A stretch of DNA of 64,000 nt from Rummeliibacillus sp. POC4 (GTDB taxonomy: Bacteria; Bacillota; Bacilli; Bacillales_A; Planococcaceae): the NCBI RefSeq assembly GCF_003576525.1, contig NZ_QWUA01000008.1, forward strand, positions 34,154-98,153, written 5' to 3'. Numbering within the stretch: position 1 is the stretch's first letter; every line of letters starts with the position of its first letter. This document shows, in pieces, positions 41,454 to 50,071 of this stretch. A program made the position numbers and the translations under genes. The notes under the pieces were generated by a model. It saw only the letters and a list, made by a program, of their open reading frames with translations. It was not told where the DNA came from and searched no databases.

Positions 41454-41780
41454 TTCTGTAAAATTACTGATTGTCGCCACAATGTTATATATTATTCAAC
41501 TATACTCAAAAAGAGTATTTGAAAATGATTAATAGCATGAACTTTTTGGGGGATTACAATGATTTCCCCATACCATATCAATTTCTTTAAATCGATAAGG
41601 TAAATGAAATACTCCTCATAGTCTAAACAAATTTTATTTGTTAACTAATGAGGAGTATTTTTTATTTTTTAGAGGTATTTCATTGATTGACTAGTTTCAT
41701 ATATTTCTAGGTTTTCGTACACTTTGAAGCTTCCCTCATTCGCATACAATAACAGTATCTTATTGTAGAGGGGTTATTTG
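41454..41780 (+). other. Intergenic region with terminator, no clear gene
   Basis: Apart from the terminator at 41607-41670 I see only a doubtful 14-codon frame (MISPYHINFFKSIR) at 41560-41604 after GGGGGA, and a possible promoter for the methyltransferase (TTGAAG, TACAAT near 41726-41752, with short spacing). Confidence 0.4.
41607..41670 (+). terminator. Terminator of the siderophore uptake operon
   Basis: Perfect 13-bp stem AAATACTCCTCAT (41607-41619)/ATGAGGAGTATTT (41648-41660), with an inner TAAACAAA/TTTGTTAA helix, then a long T tract. Confidence 0.9.
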
Positions 41781-42485
41781 ATGAATCAATATTTAGATTT
41801 ACTTGCCTATTTCGGTATTGGTGGTGCACATCCTGGTGGTTTTGCGCTAACTCAATCTATTTTTGAAAAAGAAAAAATTGAACCGCATTTTAGTGTACTA
41901 GATATTGGTTGCGGTACAGGACAAACCGCATCTTATTTAACAAAAAAGTTTGGATGTAGTGTAACAGCAATCGACATAAATTCAATGATGGTGGAGAAAG
42001 CCAAAAAAAGATTTGTGAACGAAGGGCTTAATATTAAAACCGTTTTAGGTGATGTACAAAAAATGAAATTCGCTGATGAAACCTTTGATTTTGTACTATC
42101 TGAATCGGTTATTTCATTTACAAATATACCAGAGACTTTAAAAGAGTTAGTAAGAGTTTTAAAAAGAGAAGGTAGTATGATCATAATTGAAATGACTGCC
42201 GAGCAACCATTATCAAACGAAGTAAGAGAAAAAATTTTAGAATTATATGGGGTCAATCAAGTTTTAACGGAAGAAGAATGGATCACGTGTTTGCGGCAAG
42301 CAGGATTTACAAATGTAAAAGAAATCCTAACGCCTCCATTCCTCCTTCCAAGTGAGATTGATGATATCGATGAATCTGAAAAAATACCGATACATTTTTA
42401 TAATCTGTGGGATGAACATAATGATTTTGTAGAGAAAAATAATCATCTAGTAGGTTATCGTGCATTTAAATGTTCTCTTGCATAG
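41781..42485 (+). CDS. Class I SAM-dependent methyltransferase
   Basis: A 234-residue methyltransferase. SAM motif I is VLDIGCGTGQTASYL; the acidic end of beta-2 is AIDINSMM. A later motif is DFVLSESVISFTN. Substrate unknown; it resembles small-molecule (UbiE/Methyltransf_11) enzymes. ATG at 41781 follows GAGGGG; TTG at 41778 is the in-frame alternative. It stands alone, with no evident partner gene. Confidence 0.88.
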   Translation: MNQYLDLLAYFGIGGAHPGGFALTQSIFEKEKIEPHFSVLDIGCGTGQTASYLTKKFGCSVTAIDINSMMVEKAKKRFVNEGLNIKTVLGDVQKMKFADETFDFVLSESVISFTNIPETLKELVRVLKREGSMIIIEMTAEQPLSNEVREKILELYGVNQVLTEEEWITCLRQAGFTNVKEILTPPFLLPSEIDDIDESEKIPIHFYNLWDEHNDFVEKNNHLVGYRAFKCSLA

Positions 42486-42530
42486 TTTTTTTATAATTTA
42501 TTCGACTATTACTAACCCTGTATAAAAAAA

Positions 42531-43364
42531 TTATTCTTTCGGGAATTTCGAACCAGAAATTATTGTATCTGAGGATTTTCGATAAAGCTCATCATTTTTG
42601 AAGGGACCATTTTTTTCTTGATAGCTATTAATAATCTGATAACCAATATGGTATCCAATCCATTTAGGTAACGGACTACCTTTTTGACCATATAAGAAAG
42701 GATAATGATTCTTTAAACCTTTTAAATACAATGAAGGTAAAAAGTATCTCTTCCATATTTCTAAAGACTGTTCATATGAATAGAGATTTGTCCATGGACC
42801 GACGAACTTTTCACCGTATAAATCTTTTATTGCATATTCTCCAAGTCCTTCAATAATAATTGACTCTTTTAAAGGAATTTGATCTAGTGATAGATTATTA
42901 AGGTGAATACGGCATACATGGTTATACTCATGTGCAAACATTGCTTTTATTTCCGTTTCAGAGAGACTATTCGAAAAAAATAAAAAGACACCTTCTTTAT
43001 AAGCAACACCATTTTTCCGAAAATCTCTTTTGAATCCCATCCCTTTTATAGGAAAAATATATATTGGAACATTTGGTCCGTTCCACAATTTCTTTAATTT
43101 TTTATATTCCTTCTGCACAATTTTCCAAACATTTAATTCTTCCATTTTCTCAACTACTGTTTCAATTTTAAACCATTCAAAAGGATCAAATAATCCATGA
43201 TTTAATAATTCGTGATGTAATGATTGAGGAGCAATATTAGGGAATACCTTTTTTAATGGGTCACAGAGCGTTTCACGTTGAATAGTAGGATAGTCAAGAA
43301 TCGATTTCTCTTTACATCTATTTATAAATTCATAAAGCCATTGTTTTGTTTGAATTACTGACAA
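42531..43364 (-). CDS. DUF2268 putative zinc-dependent protease
   Basis: A 277-residue protein with the gluzincin-type motif HEYNHVCR (His, Glu, His) near residue 143 and a downstream Glu in IIIEGLGEYA that could be the third ligand. This arrangement is characteristic of DUF2268, predicted Zn-proteases. No signal peptide is evident. Start TTG at 43364 after GATGAGG. Convergent with the methyltransferase gene; no terminator was found between them. Confidence 0.82.
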   Translation of the reverse strand: MSVIQTKQWLYEFINRCKEKSILDYPTIQRETLCDPLKKVFPNIAPQSLHHELLNHGLFDPFEWFKIETVVEKMEELNVWKIVQKEYKKLKKLWNGPNVPIYIFPIKGMGFKRDFRKNGVAYKEGVFLFFSNSLSETEIKAMFAHEYNHVCRIHLNNLSLDQIPLKESIIIEGLGEYAIKDLYGEKFVGPWTNLYSYEQSLEIWKRYFLPSLYLKGLKNHYPFLYGQKGSPLPKWIGYHIGYQIINSYQEKNGPFKNDELYRKSSDTIISGSKFPKE

Positions 43365-43542
43365 TTACCTCATCCTCTTTTACTTTTATATTTATGTTAT
43401 GTTTTGAAAATGTTATTGCTTTCGAAAATTTAAGTGAATATGAATTTTTATTCCTTAGACCTTTATCCATAAGATTCTATTTCACTGACCATATAATACA
43501 ATGCATACTCATATGCAATATAAGTTTGGAAGGAGGGTGAAC

Positions 43543-43824
43543 ATGAATCCGGCAGATGCGTATAATTTATGTAATAGATATCATGGGAAAATGGTAAGAA
43601 TTAGATGTAATGATGGAACAGTACATGTAGGACAAATTACAAGAGTAGATCAAAAAATGGTATGGATTAACCCACAAAGTGGAATGGGCGGATATGGCCT
43701 AGGCTGGGGTTGGGGTGGTTATGGATACGGACCGGGATACGGATATTATAGACCAGGATTTGGCGTAGGAATCGCTCTTGGGGCAATCGTAGGAATCGGT
43801 CTAGCTTCGGCATTTCTGTGGTAA
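43543..43824 (+). CDS. Small SH3/LSM-like protein with Gly/Tyr/Trp-rich tail
   Basis: A 93-residue protein. Residues 13-43 (YHGKMVRIRCNDGTVHVGQI, then TRVDQKMVWINP) resemble a small beta-barrel (LSM/SH3-like). Residues 49-72 are a Gly/Tyr/Trp-rich stretch (GGYGYGPGYGYYRPGFG), and 74-92 are hydrophobic and Gly-rich, possibly membrane-embedded. Such tails occur in spore coat and surface proteins of Bacillales, but no function is assigned. AAGGAGGGTGA gives a clear ATG at 43543. Confidence 0.75.
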   Translation: MNPADAYNLCNRYHGKMVRIRCNDGTVHVGQITRVDQKMVWINPQSGMGGYGLGWGWGGYGYGPGYGYYRPGFGVGIALGAIVGIGLASAFLW

Positions 43825-43891
43825 AAGAAAAATAGAGGAAATTCACTGACGATAGAAAAACGTCAAAACTTTTTCTTGCATTAAAGAGTAA

Positions 43892-43923
43892 TACCCTCAT
43901 CTGAAAATTGATAGGTGAGGGTA
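43892..43923. repeat. Inverted repeat downstream of Gly/Tyr-rich gene
   Basis: TACCCTCA/TGAGGGTA, 8-bp arms with a 16-base loop. No T-run on the plus strand. It may be a weak terminator. Confidence 0.4.
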
Positions 43924-43981
43924 ATCTCTAATAATGTTGGTCACTATTCAATTGATGTATTAATATTTCACCATAAGAAAG

Positions 43982-44006
43982 AGGTTATCCTAAAATCGGA
44001 TAACCC
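43982..44006 (-). terminator. Probable terminator of feoAB operon
   Basis: Minus-strand stem GGTTATCC/GGATAACC with a 7-base loop, followed by TCTTTCTT. The imperfect T tract lowers confidence. Confidence 0.55.
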
Positions 44007-44011
44007 CGTAC

Positions 44012-44200
44012 CTATTTGTGTAATGTACTTATATGGTCATTATTATTTGATTTGATAGCAGTCGGTGTGCCGCAGCTTTTGCAATTACTTTTTAGTTCAC
44101 ATGTACCGCATTTACCTTCCTTACTTTTTTGAATATGGCGATAAATAGTCCATCCTGCGTATCCGAAAATAAGTAGACCTATAATAATATTAGCGATCAT
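44012..44200 (-). CDS. FeoB-associated Cys-rich membrane protein
   Basis: A 62-residue protein with one N-terminal membrane segment (IANIIIGLLIFGYAGWTIY) and a Cys cluster CGTCELKSNCKSC. Its place directly after feoB and its composition match the FeoB-associated family, thought to help ferrous iron uptake. AAGGAAG precedes the ATG. Confidence 0.88.
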   Translation of the reverse strand: MIANIIIGLLIFGYAGWTIYRHIQKSKEGKCGTCELKSNCKSCGTPTAIKSNNNDHISTLHK

Positions 44201-44216
44201 CTCGATGCTTCCTTCC

Positions 44217-46229
44217 TTAAAATCCTAATAGTTTACCACCTTGGTAAATAATCAACGCAATGATGTATGCTAAAATCAACGCGTAAACGACTGCAAAATA
44301 TGTCCACTTTGTTGAACCAGTTTCTTTTTTTATCGTACCAACAGTAGCTAGACAAGGAACATATAGTAAGATGAAAACAATGAATGTAAATGATGACAAT
44401 GGATTGTAAGCTTGTGTTAACAATCCTTGTAAACTATCCATATTTGGAGCATGATAGATAATATTCATGCTTGAAACAACTACCTCTTTTGCCAAAAATC
44501 CTGTTAAAAGGGATGCTCCAGCTTGCCATGTACCAAACCCAAGGGGAGCGAGTATCGGTGCAAATAATCCACCAATTACTGCTAGAAAACTATCATCCAT
44601 TTCTACACCTAATCCACCTGGACCAGCATATGATAATAGCCAAATAATAACAGAACCTCCGAATATGAATGTACCGGCTTTACGAATAAAACCCTTTCCT
44701 TTATCCCAAGTACTTCTTAATAATGTTTTTGATTGAGGAATTCGATAAGGAGGTAATTCCACTACAAAAATAGAAGTTTCACTCTTAAGTAAAAGCTTTG
44801 AAAAGATTTTCGCCATCAGTAATGCCAAAGTAATCCCTAACAAATAAAGTGAAAAGACAATAATTGTTTGATGACCAGCAAAAAATGCACCGACAAATAA
44901 TGCGTAGACAGGTAATCTTGCTGAACAAGACATTAATGGAGTCAACAAAATCGTGATTAATCGTTCTTTTGGCTGTTCAATCGTTCTCGCTGCCATTACA
45001 CCAGGCACATTACAGCCGAAACCAATAATCATCGGTATAAAAGCCTTTCCGTTTAGACCAACAGCTTCCATTAACTTATCCATCACAAGTGCCGCACGTG
45101 CCATATAACCTGAGTCTTCCAAAAATGAAATAAAGAAAAATAAGATAAAGATTTGTGGTACAAAAACAAGTACACCGCCAACACCAGCAACTATACCATC
45201 TAAAACTAGCGATTGAATAAACTGAGATGTACCAAGATCATTCAATAGAATAGTTATCCAATCTGTTAATCTACCAGAAATAAATTGATCCAATAAATCT
45301 GAAAGAGGGGTTCCAAGCCAATCGAATGTTAGTTTAAACATGAATAACATACATAATAAAAAGATAGGCATTCCTAAATATTTATTTGTAACGATTGCAT
45401 CAATTCTGTCAGACAAATGAACTTGTTGTTGTTTTTCATGACTCACAGATTGTTCTAAAATAGTTGTAATGTAATTCTTTCTTATCTGATAAATCCTTTG
45501 AGCTATACTATTAATATGATTACTTTTCTTTAGTTCTGCTTCAGTTTGTTGGTACAGTTTATCCAACAGTTCTTTTGAAACAAGCGTTTCTAAATAATTT
45601 CGTATGACTACATTTCCTTCGAAAAACTGTAACGCAAGCCATCGATGAGGAAGATGTTGAATATCTTCTAGTGGCAAAATTGATAATAATTGATCAATGC
45701 CATTTTCAATATCTTTTCCATAATTTAATGTTAGCTGCTCGACAGGCTTCGTATTAAGTGAAGTCATATAATTCATCATATTGTTACAACCTTCACCAGT
45801 TCTCGCAACAATGGAAACAACCGGTGTATGTAAGGCTTCAGATAGTTTTTCTTCGTTCAAAGAAATTCCTCGATGCTTGGCAACATCAGACATATTCAGC
45901 CCGATGATAAGAGGCTTTCCATATTCCAAAAGTTGAATGGTTAAGACTAAATTCCGCTCCAATTGAGAAGCATCTACGATATTGATAATGCTATTAAATT
46001 CCTCTGAGATAAAGAATTTAGAAACAACACTCTCATCTTTTGATAATGGACTTAATGAATAAATTCCGGGTAGGTCAATTAGATGACCTAATTTATCCTT
46101 TAATGTTCCAACTTTCTTTTCAACTGTAACGCCGCTCCAATTTCCGACGTATTCATAAGAGCCAGTCAAATAATTGAATAATGAAGTTTTTCCTGTATTA
46201 GGGTTCCCTACTAGCGCTATATTTACCAT
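44217..46229 (-). CDS. feoB: Ferrous iron transport protein B
   Basis: A 670-residue Fe(II) transporter: an N-terminal G domain (G1 GNPNTGKTS at 8-16, G3 DLPGIY, G4 NMSD), a helical GDI-like region, then a polytopic membrane part with Gate motifs (MIIGFGCNVPGVMAART and LTPLMSCSARLPVYALF). It overlaps feoA (CAATGGTAA), so the two are translationally coupled. Confidence 0.97.
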   Translation of the reverse strand: MVNIALVGNPNTGKTSLFNYLTGSYEYVGNWSGVTVEKKVGTLKDKLGHLIDLPGIYSLSPLSKDESVVSKFFISEEFNSIINIVDASQLERNLVLTIQLLEYGKPLIIGLNMSDVAKHRGISLNEEKLSEALHTPVVSIVARTGEGCNNMMNYMTSLNTKPVEQLTLNYGKDIENGIDQLLSILPLEDIQHLPHRWLALQFFEGNVVIRNYLETLVSKELLDKLYQQTEAELKKSNHINSIAQRIYQIRKNYITTILEQSVSHEKQQQVHLSDRIDAIVTNKYLGMPIFLLCMLFMFKLTFDWLGTPLSDLLDQFISGRLTDWITILLNDLGTSQFIQSLVLDGIVAGVGGVLVFVPQIFILFFFISFLEDSGYMARAALVMDKLMEAVGLNGKAFIPMIIGFGCNVPGVMAARTIEQPKERLITILLTPLMSCSARLPVYALFVGAFFAGHQTIIVFSLYLLGITLALLMAKIFSKLLLKSETSIFVVELPPYRIPQSKTLLRSTWDKGKGFIRKAGTFIFGGSVIIWLLSYAGPGGLGVEMDDSFLAVIGGLFAPILAPLGFGTWQAGASLLTGFLAKEVVVSSMNIIYHAPNMDSLQGLLTQAYNPLSSFTFIVFILLYVPCLATVGTIKKETGSTKWTYFAVVYALILAYIIALIIYQGGKLLGF

Positions 46230-46453
46230 TGTCTTTCAATCTCGATTTGCATAGCTTCTTTATATCGAATCCCTAACATTTGACCGTTATGTTCAATCAT
46301 GAAAGGACCATGAAATGGCATTCGATTTTTTAACAAGACTTCTTCGCCTTCTAAAATCCCAAAATCTAATAATCTTCTTTTAATATATTTATTTAATGTT
46401 GATAAATTGACGATAATCGCGCTTTCACCAAGTTTCAATTCATTTAATGACAT
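46223..46453 (-). CDS. feoA: Ferrous iron transport protein A
   Basis: A 76-residue SH3-like FeoA (MSLNELKLGESAIIVNLS; LLDFGILEGEEVLLK). It is an accessory or regulatory partner of FeoB. The ATG at 46453 has TTGGAG upstream; an in-frame GTG at 46462 overlaps that site. Confidence 0.93.
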   Translation of the reverse strand: MSLNELKLGESAIIVNLSTLNKYIKRRLLDFGILEGEEVLLKNRMPFHGPFMIEHNGQMLGIRYKEAMQIEIERQW

Positions 46454-46495
46454 GTTGTTCACTCCAAATTTTTTTCACATCTAATCACGCATTTA

Positions 46496-46510
46496 TGATA
46501 ACACTTCTCA
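46496..46510 (-). promoter_or_regulatory. Candidate Fur box upstream of feoA
   Basis: On the minus strand TGAGAAG-T-GTTATCA, a 7-1-7 match with three mismatches to TGATAAT-N-ATTATCA. Iron regulation of feoAB would be expected. Confidence 0.4.
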
Positions 46511-46572
46511 ATTGGTAAGTCGATATAGTTCGAAAACTTTTCACTATTTCAGGATTATTCCACATGAATGCG

Positions 46573-46612
46573 AAAAAAGATGGCGCAACCATTGTCGGTT
46601 AACGCCATCTTA
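46573..46612 (-). terminator. Terminator of glyS
   Basis: Minus-strand stem AAGATGGCG...CGCCATCTT with inner AACC/GGTT, followed by TTTTTT. Confidence 0.85.
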
Positions 46613-46666
46613 AATGTTGGTTTTGATTTATCTAGATATAGCGAAAATTAGGTTAGAGTATTGATA

Positions 46667-48049
46667 CTAAAAAGCTAGATGCTTTTCGATATATTCTTTA
46701 ACTTCAGCGATAGGCATACGTTCTTGGTTCATAGAGTCGCGGTGACGTACTGTTACTTGACCGTCTTCAACTGAATCGAAGTCGTAAGTGATACAGAATG
46801 GTGTACCAATTTCATCTTGACGACGGTAACGTTTACCAATAGATTGTGATTCATCATAATCTACTGGGAAAGCTTTACGTAATTCAGCCCATACTTCAGT
46901 AGCTTTATCAGATAATTTTTTAGATAGAGGTAATACTGCTGCTTTAAATGGTGCTAGAGCAGGGTGTAGGTGAAGTACTGTACGAGTATCGCCACCTTCT
47001 AATTCTTCCTCATCATATGCATCACATAAGAATGCTAGTGTCACACGATCGGCACCAAGTGATGGTTCGATACAATATGGTACATAACGTTCGTTTGAAA
47101 TTGGATCAATATAAGTGAAATCTTCACCAGAGTGTTCCATATGTCGTTTTAAATCGAAATCTGTACGAGATGCAACACCCCATAATTCGCCCCAACCAAA
47201 TGGGAATTTAAATTCAATATCTGTTGTTGCATTTGAATAATGAGAAAGTTCTTCTTCTTCATGGTCACGAAGACGCATAGATTCTTCGTTCATGTTCAAG
47301 TTTAATAAGAAGTTTTTGCAGAATTCTTTCCAGTATGCATGCCATTCAAGTTCAGTTCCTGGCTTACAGAAGAATTCAAGTTCCATTTGTTCAAATTCAC
47401 GAGTACGGAAAGTGAAGTTACCTGGTGTAATTTCGTTACGGAATGATTTACCGATTTGTGCAATACCAAATGGTGTACGTTTACGCATAGAGCGTTGAAC
47501 ATTTTTGAAGTTAACGAAAATACCTTGTGCAGTTTCTGGACGAAGGAAAATTTCGTTTGTTGAATCTTCTGTAACACCTTGGAATGTTTTGAACATTAAA
47601 TTGAACTGACGGATTTCAGTGAAATCTTGAGCGCCACAATCTGGACAATGCACGTCATATTCTTTCATAACATCAGCCATTTTATCAAAAGGCATGCCAT
47701 CGACGATGATTTCTTCGCCTTTTTCAAGCGCTGCTTCTTCAATTAGTTTGTCGGCACGATGACGAGCTTTACATTGTTTACAGTCAATCATAGGGTCGTT
47801 AAAGTTACCAACATGACCAGAAGCAACCCAAGTTTTTGGGTTCATCAAAATAGCTGCATCAAGACCAACATTGTATTGTGACTCTTGAACGAATTTTTGC
47901 CACCATGCTTTTTTTACGTTGTTTTTCAATTCAACACCGAGTGGGCCGTAATCCCATGTATTTGCTAAGCCTCCGTAGATATCAGAACCAGGGAAGACAA
48001 AGCCACGATGTTTGGCTAAGCTTACGATGCTTTCCATTGTTTTTGCCAT
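46667..48049 (-). CDS. glyS: Glycyl-tRNA synthetase, single-chain (homodimeric) type
   Basis: A 460-residue class II synthetase of the alpha2 type: [20 protein letters not shown] start, motif 2 region [19 protein letters not shown], motif 3 [10 protein letters not shown] and a C-terminal anticodon-binding domain. It charges tRNA-Gly. B. subtilis uses the unrelated two-subunit GlyQ/GlyS at this locus. The frame reads on upstream through the T-box leader, but GGAGGG and the family start identify the ATG at 48049. Confidence 0.96.
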   Translation of the reverse strand: MAKTMESIVSLAKHRGFVFPGSDIYGGLANTWDYGPLGVELKNNVKKAWWQKFVQESQYNVGLDAAILMNPKTWVASGHVGNFNDPMIDCKQCKARHRADKLIEEAALEKGEEIIVDGMPFDKMADVMKEYDVHCPDCGAQDFTEIRQFNLMFKTFQGVTEDSTNEIFLRPETAQGIFVNFKNVQRSMRKRTPFGIAQIGKSFRNEITPGNFTFRTREFEQMELEFFCKPGTELEWHAYWKEFCKNFLLNLNMNEESMRLRDHEEEELSHYSNATTDIEFKFPFGWGELWGVASRTDFDLKRHMEHSGEDFTYIDPISNERYVPYCIEPSLGADRVTLAFLCDAYDEEELEGGDTRTVLHLHPALAPFKAAVLPLSKKLSDKATEVWAELRKAFPVDYDESQSIGKRYRRQDEIGTPFCITYDFDSVEDGQVTVRHRDSMNQERMPIAEVKEYIEKHLAF

Positions 48050-48071
48050 TAGAAAATCCCTCCAAATATTA

Positions 48072-48270
48072 AAGCACCCGTCTCCGGGCACAATTTTGTA
48101 CCCGGGGACGAGTGCATATAGACCCGCGGTTCCACCCCGATTGGTTACTAAATAATAGTAACCCTCTTTCAAAAATTCAGCTCCCGGTTGCCTTTTTCTG
48201 ATTTCGTGTAGACTTTCACCATCTCTACTCGCTTTATAAGATGAAATCATACTTATTAGACCGTTCATTG
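48072..48270 (-). promoter_or_regulatory. Glycine T-box riboswitch controlling glyS
   Basis: On the minus strand the leader has Stem I with CGGT/ACCG base, TGATTTC/GAAATCA helix and the distal GCGAGTAGAGATGGTGAAAG loop. The specifier is GGC (48192-48190), a Gly codon, followed by A. The T-box GGGTGGAACCGCGGGT is at 48137-48122; its TGGA bulge can pair with the TCCA end of tRNA-Gly. A terminator follows (stem GCAC.CGTC.CCGGG/CCCGG.GACG.GTGC, 48074-48115, then TTTAATATTT). Uncharged tRNA-Gly should favour read-through. Confidence 0.95.
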
Positions 48271-48289
48271 CTTATTTGTATTGATGCTT

Positions 48290-48318
48290 ATTGTATCATG
48301 TGATTCTTTTCTTCGCAA
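48290..48318 (-). promoter_or_regulatory. glyS T-box promoter
   Basis: Minus strand TTGCGA (48313-48318), 17 bases, extended TG and TACAAT (48290-48295). Confidence 0.8.
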
Positions 48319-48374
48319 TAAATTCAAAAATAGTATATAATAATTGAGTATTGAGTATAACATTTTTTGAGGCG

Positions 48375-49013
48375 GTGAGTCCAATAGAACTCAACAAACG
48401 TCAGGAAGAGATCTTAGAAATTGTCAAAGGAAATGGTCCCATTACCGGGGAACAAATAGCTGAGCGTCTTTCTCTGACTAGGGCGACACTTAGACCGGAT
48501 TTAGCCATATTAACAATGGCAGGTTTTTTGGATGCTAGACCGCGTGTCGGTTATTTTTACTCTGGTAAAAAGACAAACCAAGCTGTTATCGATAGCATGA
48601 CGAATATGAAGGTGAAGGACTTTCAATCGATTCCAGTGGTAGTTTCTGAGGATGTTTCTGTATATGATGCCATTTGCCAAATGTTCTTAGAAGATGTGGG
48701 CACATTATTTGTAGTAGACCACAACTCATATTTGACAGGTGTGCTTTCAAGAAAGGATTTACTTCGAACAAGTATAGGAAGTCAGGATTTAAATCATATT
48801 CCCGTACATATTATCATGACGAGGATGCCAAATATTGCATACTGTTTTAAATCGGATGGTTTAATACAGGCAGCACATAAGCTTATTGAAAGGCAAATAG
48901 ATGCATTACCTGTCGTTATCGAACATCCAGATGGCTTAGAGGTCATAGGTCGTTTGACAAAAACAAATATTACACGAGCGTTCTTATCGCTTGCTGAAAA
49001 TCATGATTTGTGA
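48375..49013 (+). CDS. ccpN: CcpN, gluconeogenesis repressor with CBS domains
   Basis: A 212-residue regulator with an N-terminal winged helix (ELNKRQEEILEIVKGNGPIT, LTRATLRPDLAIL) and two CBS domains. In B. subtilis CcpN represses gapB and pckA under glycolytic conditions. The start is GTG at 48375 (MSPIELNKRQ), giving the same length as the B. subtilis protein. GAGG at 48369-48372 is rather close. TATAAT at 48336-48341 is a likely -10. Divergent from glyS and 12 bases upstream of ppsR. Confidence 0.94.
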   Translation: MSPIELNKRQEEILEIVKGNGPITGEQIAERLSLTRATLRPDLAILTMAGFLDARPRVGYFYSGKKTNQAVIDSMTNMKVKDFQSIPVVVSEDVSVYDAICQMFLEDVGTLFVVDHNSYLTGVLSRKDLLRTSIGSQDLNHIPVHIIMTRMPNIAYCFKSDGLIQAAHKLIERQIDALPVVIEHPDGLEVIGRLTKTNITRAFLSLAENHDL

Positions 49014-49025
49014 GGTGATGCTTCC

Positions 49026-49841
49026 ATGAATAATTTAACTGTTTTTATCATTTCAGACTCTGTTGGAGAAACTGGTGATTTAGTTACAAAGGCAGCTATT
49101 AGTCAATTTAGACCAGGAATGCAGGATACTAAAATTCAACGTTTTCCCCATATAGAGAGTAAAGAACAGCTAACAGAGATTGTTCATCTAGCAGTAGAGC
49201 AGAATGCTATGATTGTTTACACTTTAGTAAAGGAAACAATGCGCTTATTTTTAAGTGGAATTTGCCAAGAGCATAATATTCCATGTGTAGATTTAATGGG
49301 ACCTATTTTAGGCATCTTAGGAGATACCTTACAAGTAGAACCATTAGAAGAACCTGGATTGGTTCGAAAATTAGATGATGATTATTTCCAAAAAATCGAG
49401 GCTATCGAGTTTGCAGTAAAATACGATGATGGACGTGATCCAAGAGGCTTACTAAAGGCAGATATTGTTTTAATAGGCGTTTCACGAACTTCCAAAACCC
49501 CATTATCACAATTTTTAGCACACAAACGATTCAAAGTAGCTAATGTCCCTTTAGTTCCTGAGGTAGAGCCGCCAGAGGAATTGTTTTTAGTGGATCCAGC
49601 AAAATGCTTTGGTCTTGTAATTTCTCCAGAAAAATTGAATAGCATACGAAAAGAACGTTTACTAGCTTTGGGATTAAATGATGGAGCGAATTATGCAAAA
49701 CTGGAACGGATAAACGAAGAAATTTTGCATTTTAAAAAAGTAGTTGATCGAATCGGTTGTCAGGTAATTGATGTGACCAATAAAGCTGTTGAAGAAACAG
49801 CTAATGATATTATTCATCGTATTCAATTATCTAAACAATAA
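49026..49841 (+). CDS. ppsR: Pyruvate, phosphate dikinase regulatory protein family (YqfL/PpsR)
   Basis: A 271-residue DUF299 bifunctional kinase/pyrophosphorylase. Opening ISDSVGETGDLV, nucleotide loop GVSRTSKTPLSQFLA and NVPLVPEVEPPEELF. Family members control PEP synthase or PPDK by ADP-dependent phosphorylation. In B. subtilis YqfL modulates CcpN activity, and the genes are coupled as here. Confidence 0.93.
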   Translation: MNNLTVFIISDSVGETGDLVTKAAISQFRPGMQDTKIQRFPHIESKEQLTEIVHLAVEQNAMIVYTLVKETMRLFLSGICQEHNIPCVDLMGPILGILGDTLQVEPLEEPGLVRKLDDDYFQKIEAIEFAVKYDDGRDPRGLLKADIVLIGVSRTSKTPLSQFLAHKRFKVANVPLVPEVEPPEELFLVDPAKCFGLVISPEKLNSIRKERLLALGLNDGANYAKLERINEEILHFKKVVDRIGCQVIDVTNKAVEETANDIIHRIQLSKQ

Positions 49842-49855
49842 ACTAACTATGTAAT

Positions 49856-49879
49856 CCTCCTTTCTAGGGGGTTTTTTTA
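49856..49879 (+). terminator. Terminator of ccpN-ppsR
   Basis: Short stem CCTCC/GGGGG with one G-T pair, then seven Ts. Confidence 0.65.
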
Positions 49880-50000
49880 TGTTTCGGTATAAAAATGTTA
49901 AAAAAGAAATAGAATTTTCAGGTGTAATGTTTTATAATAAAAAATTGTGGTAAAAATAATTACAAGTATTTAGCCCATACTAACTTAAATTTAAAATTTT

Positions 50001-50030
50001 TTGTCGAAAAATGAAGGACTTTTTGATAAT
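50001..50030 (+). promoter_or_regulatory. dnaG-sigA operon promoter
   Basis: TTGTCG (50001-50006), 18 bases, GATAAT (50025-50030). Confidence 0.55.
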
Positions 50031-50071
50031 TATCTCGAATTCAGTTATGAGCGAAAAAAGATGGTGATGGA

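Noticed and set aside
41560..41604. 14-codon ORF after GGGGGA
   Set aside because: Too short and with no context; kept only as a remark in the intergenic entry.
48050..48268. N-terminal extension of glyS reading through the leader
   Set aside because: The open frame is the T-box riboswitch read as protein. It has no ribosome binding site and does not match GlyRS.
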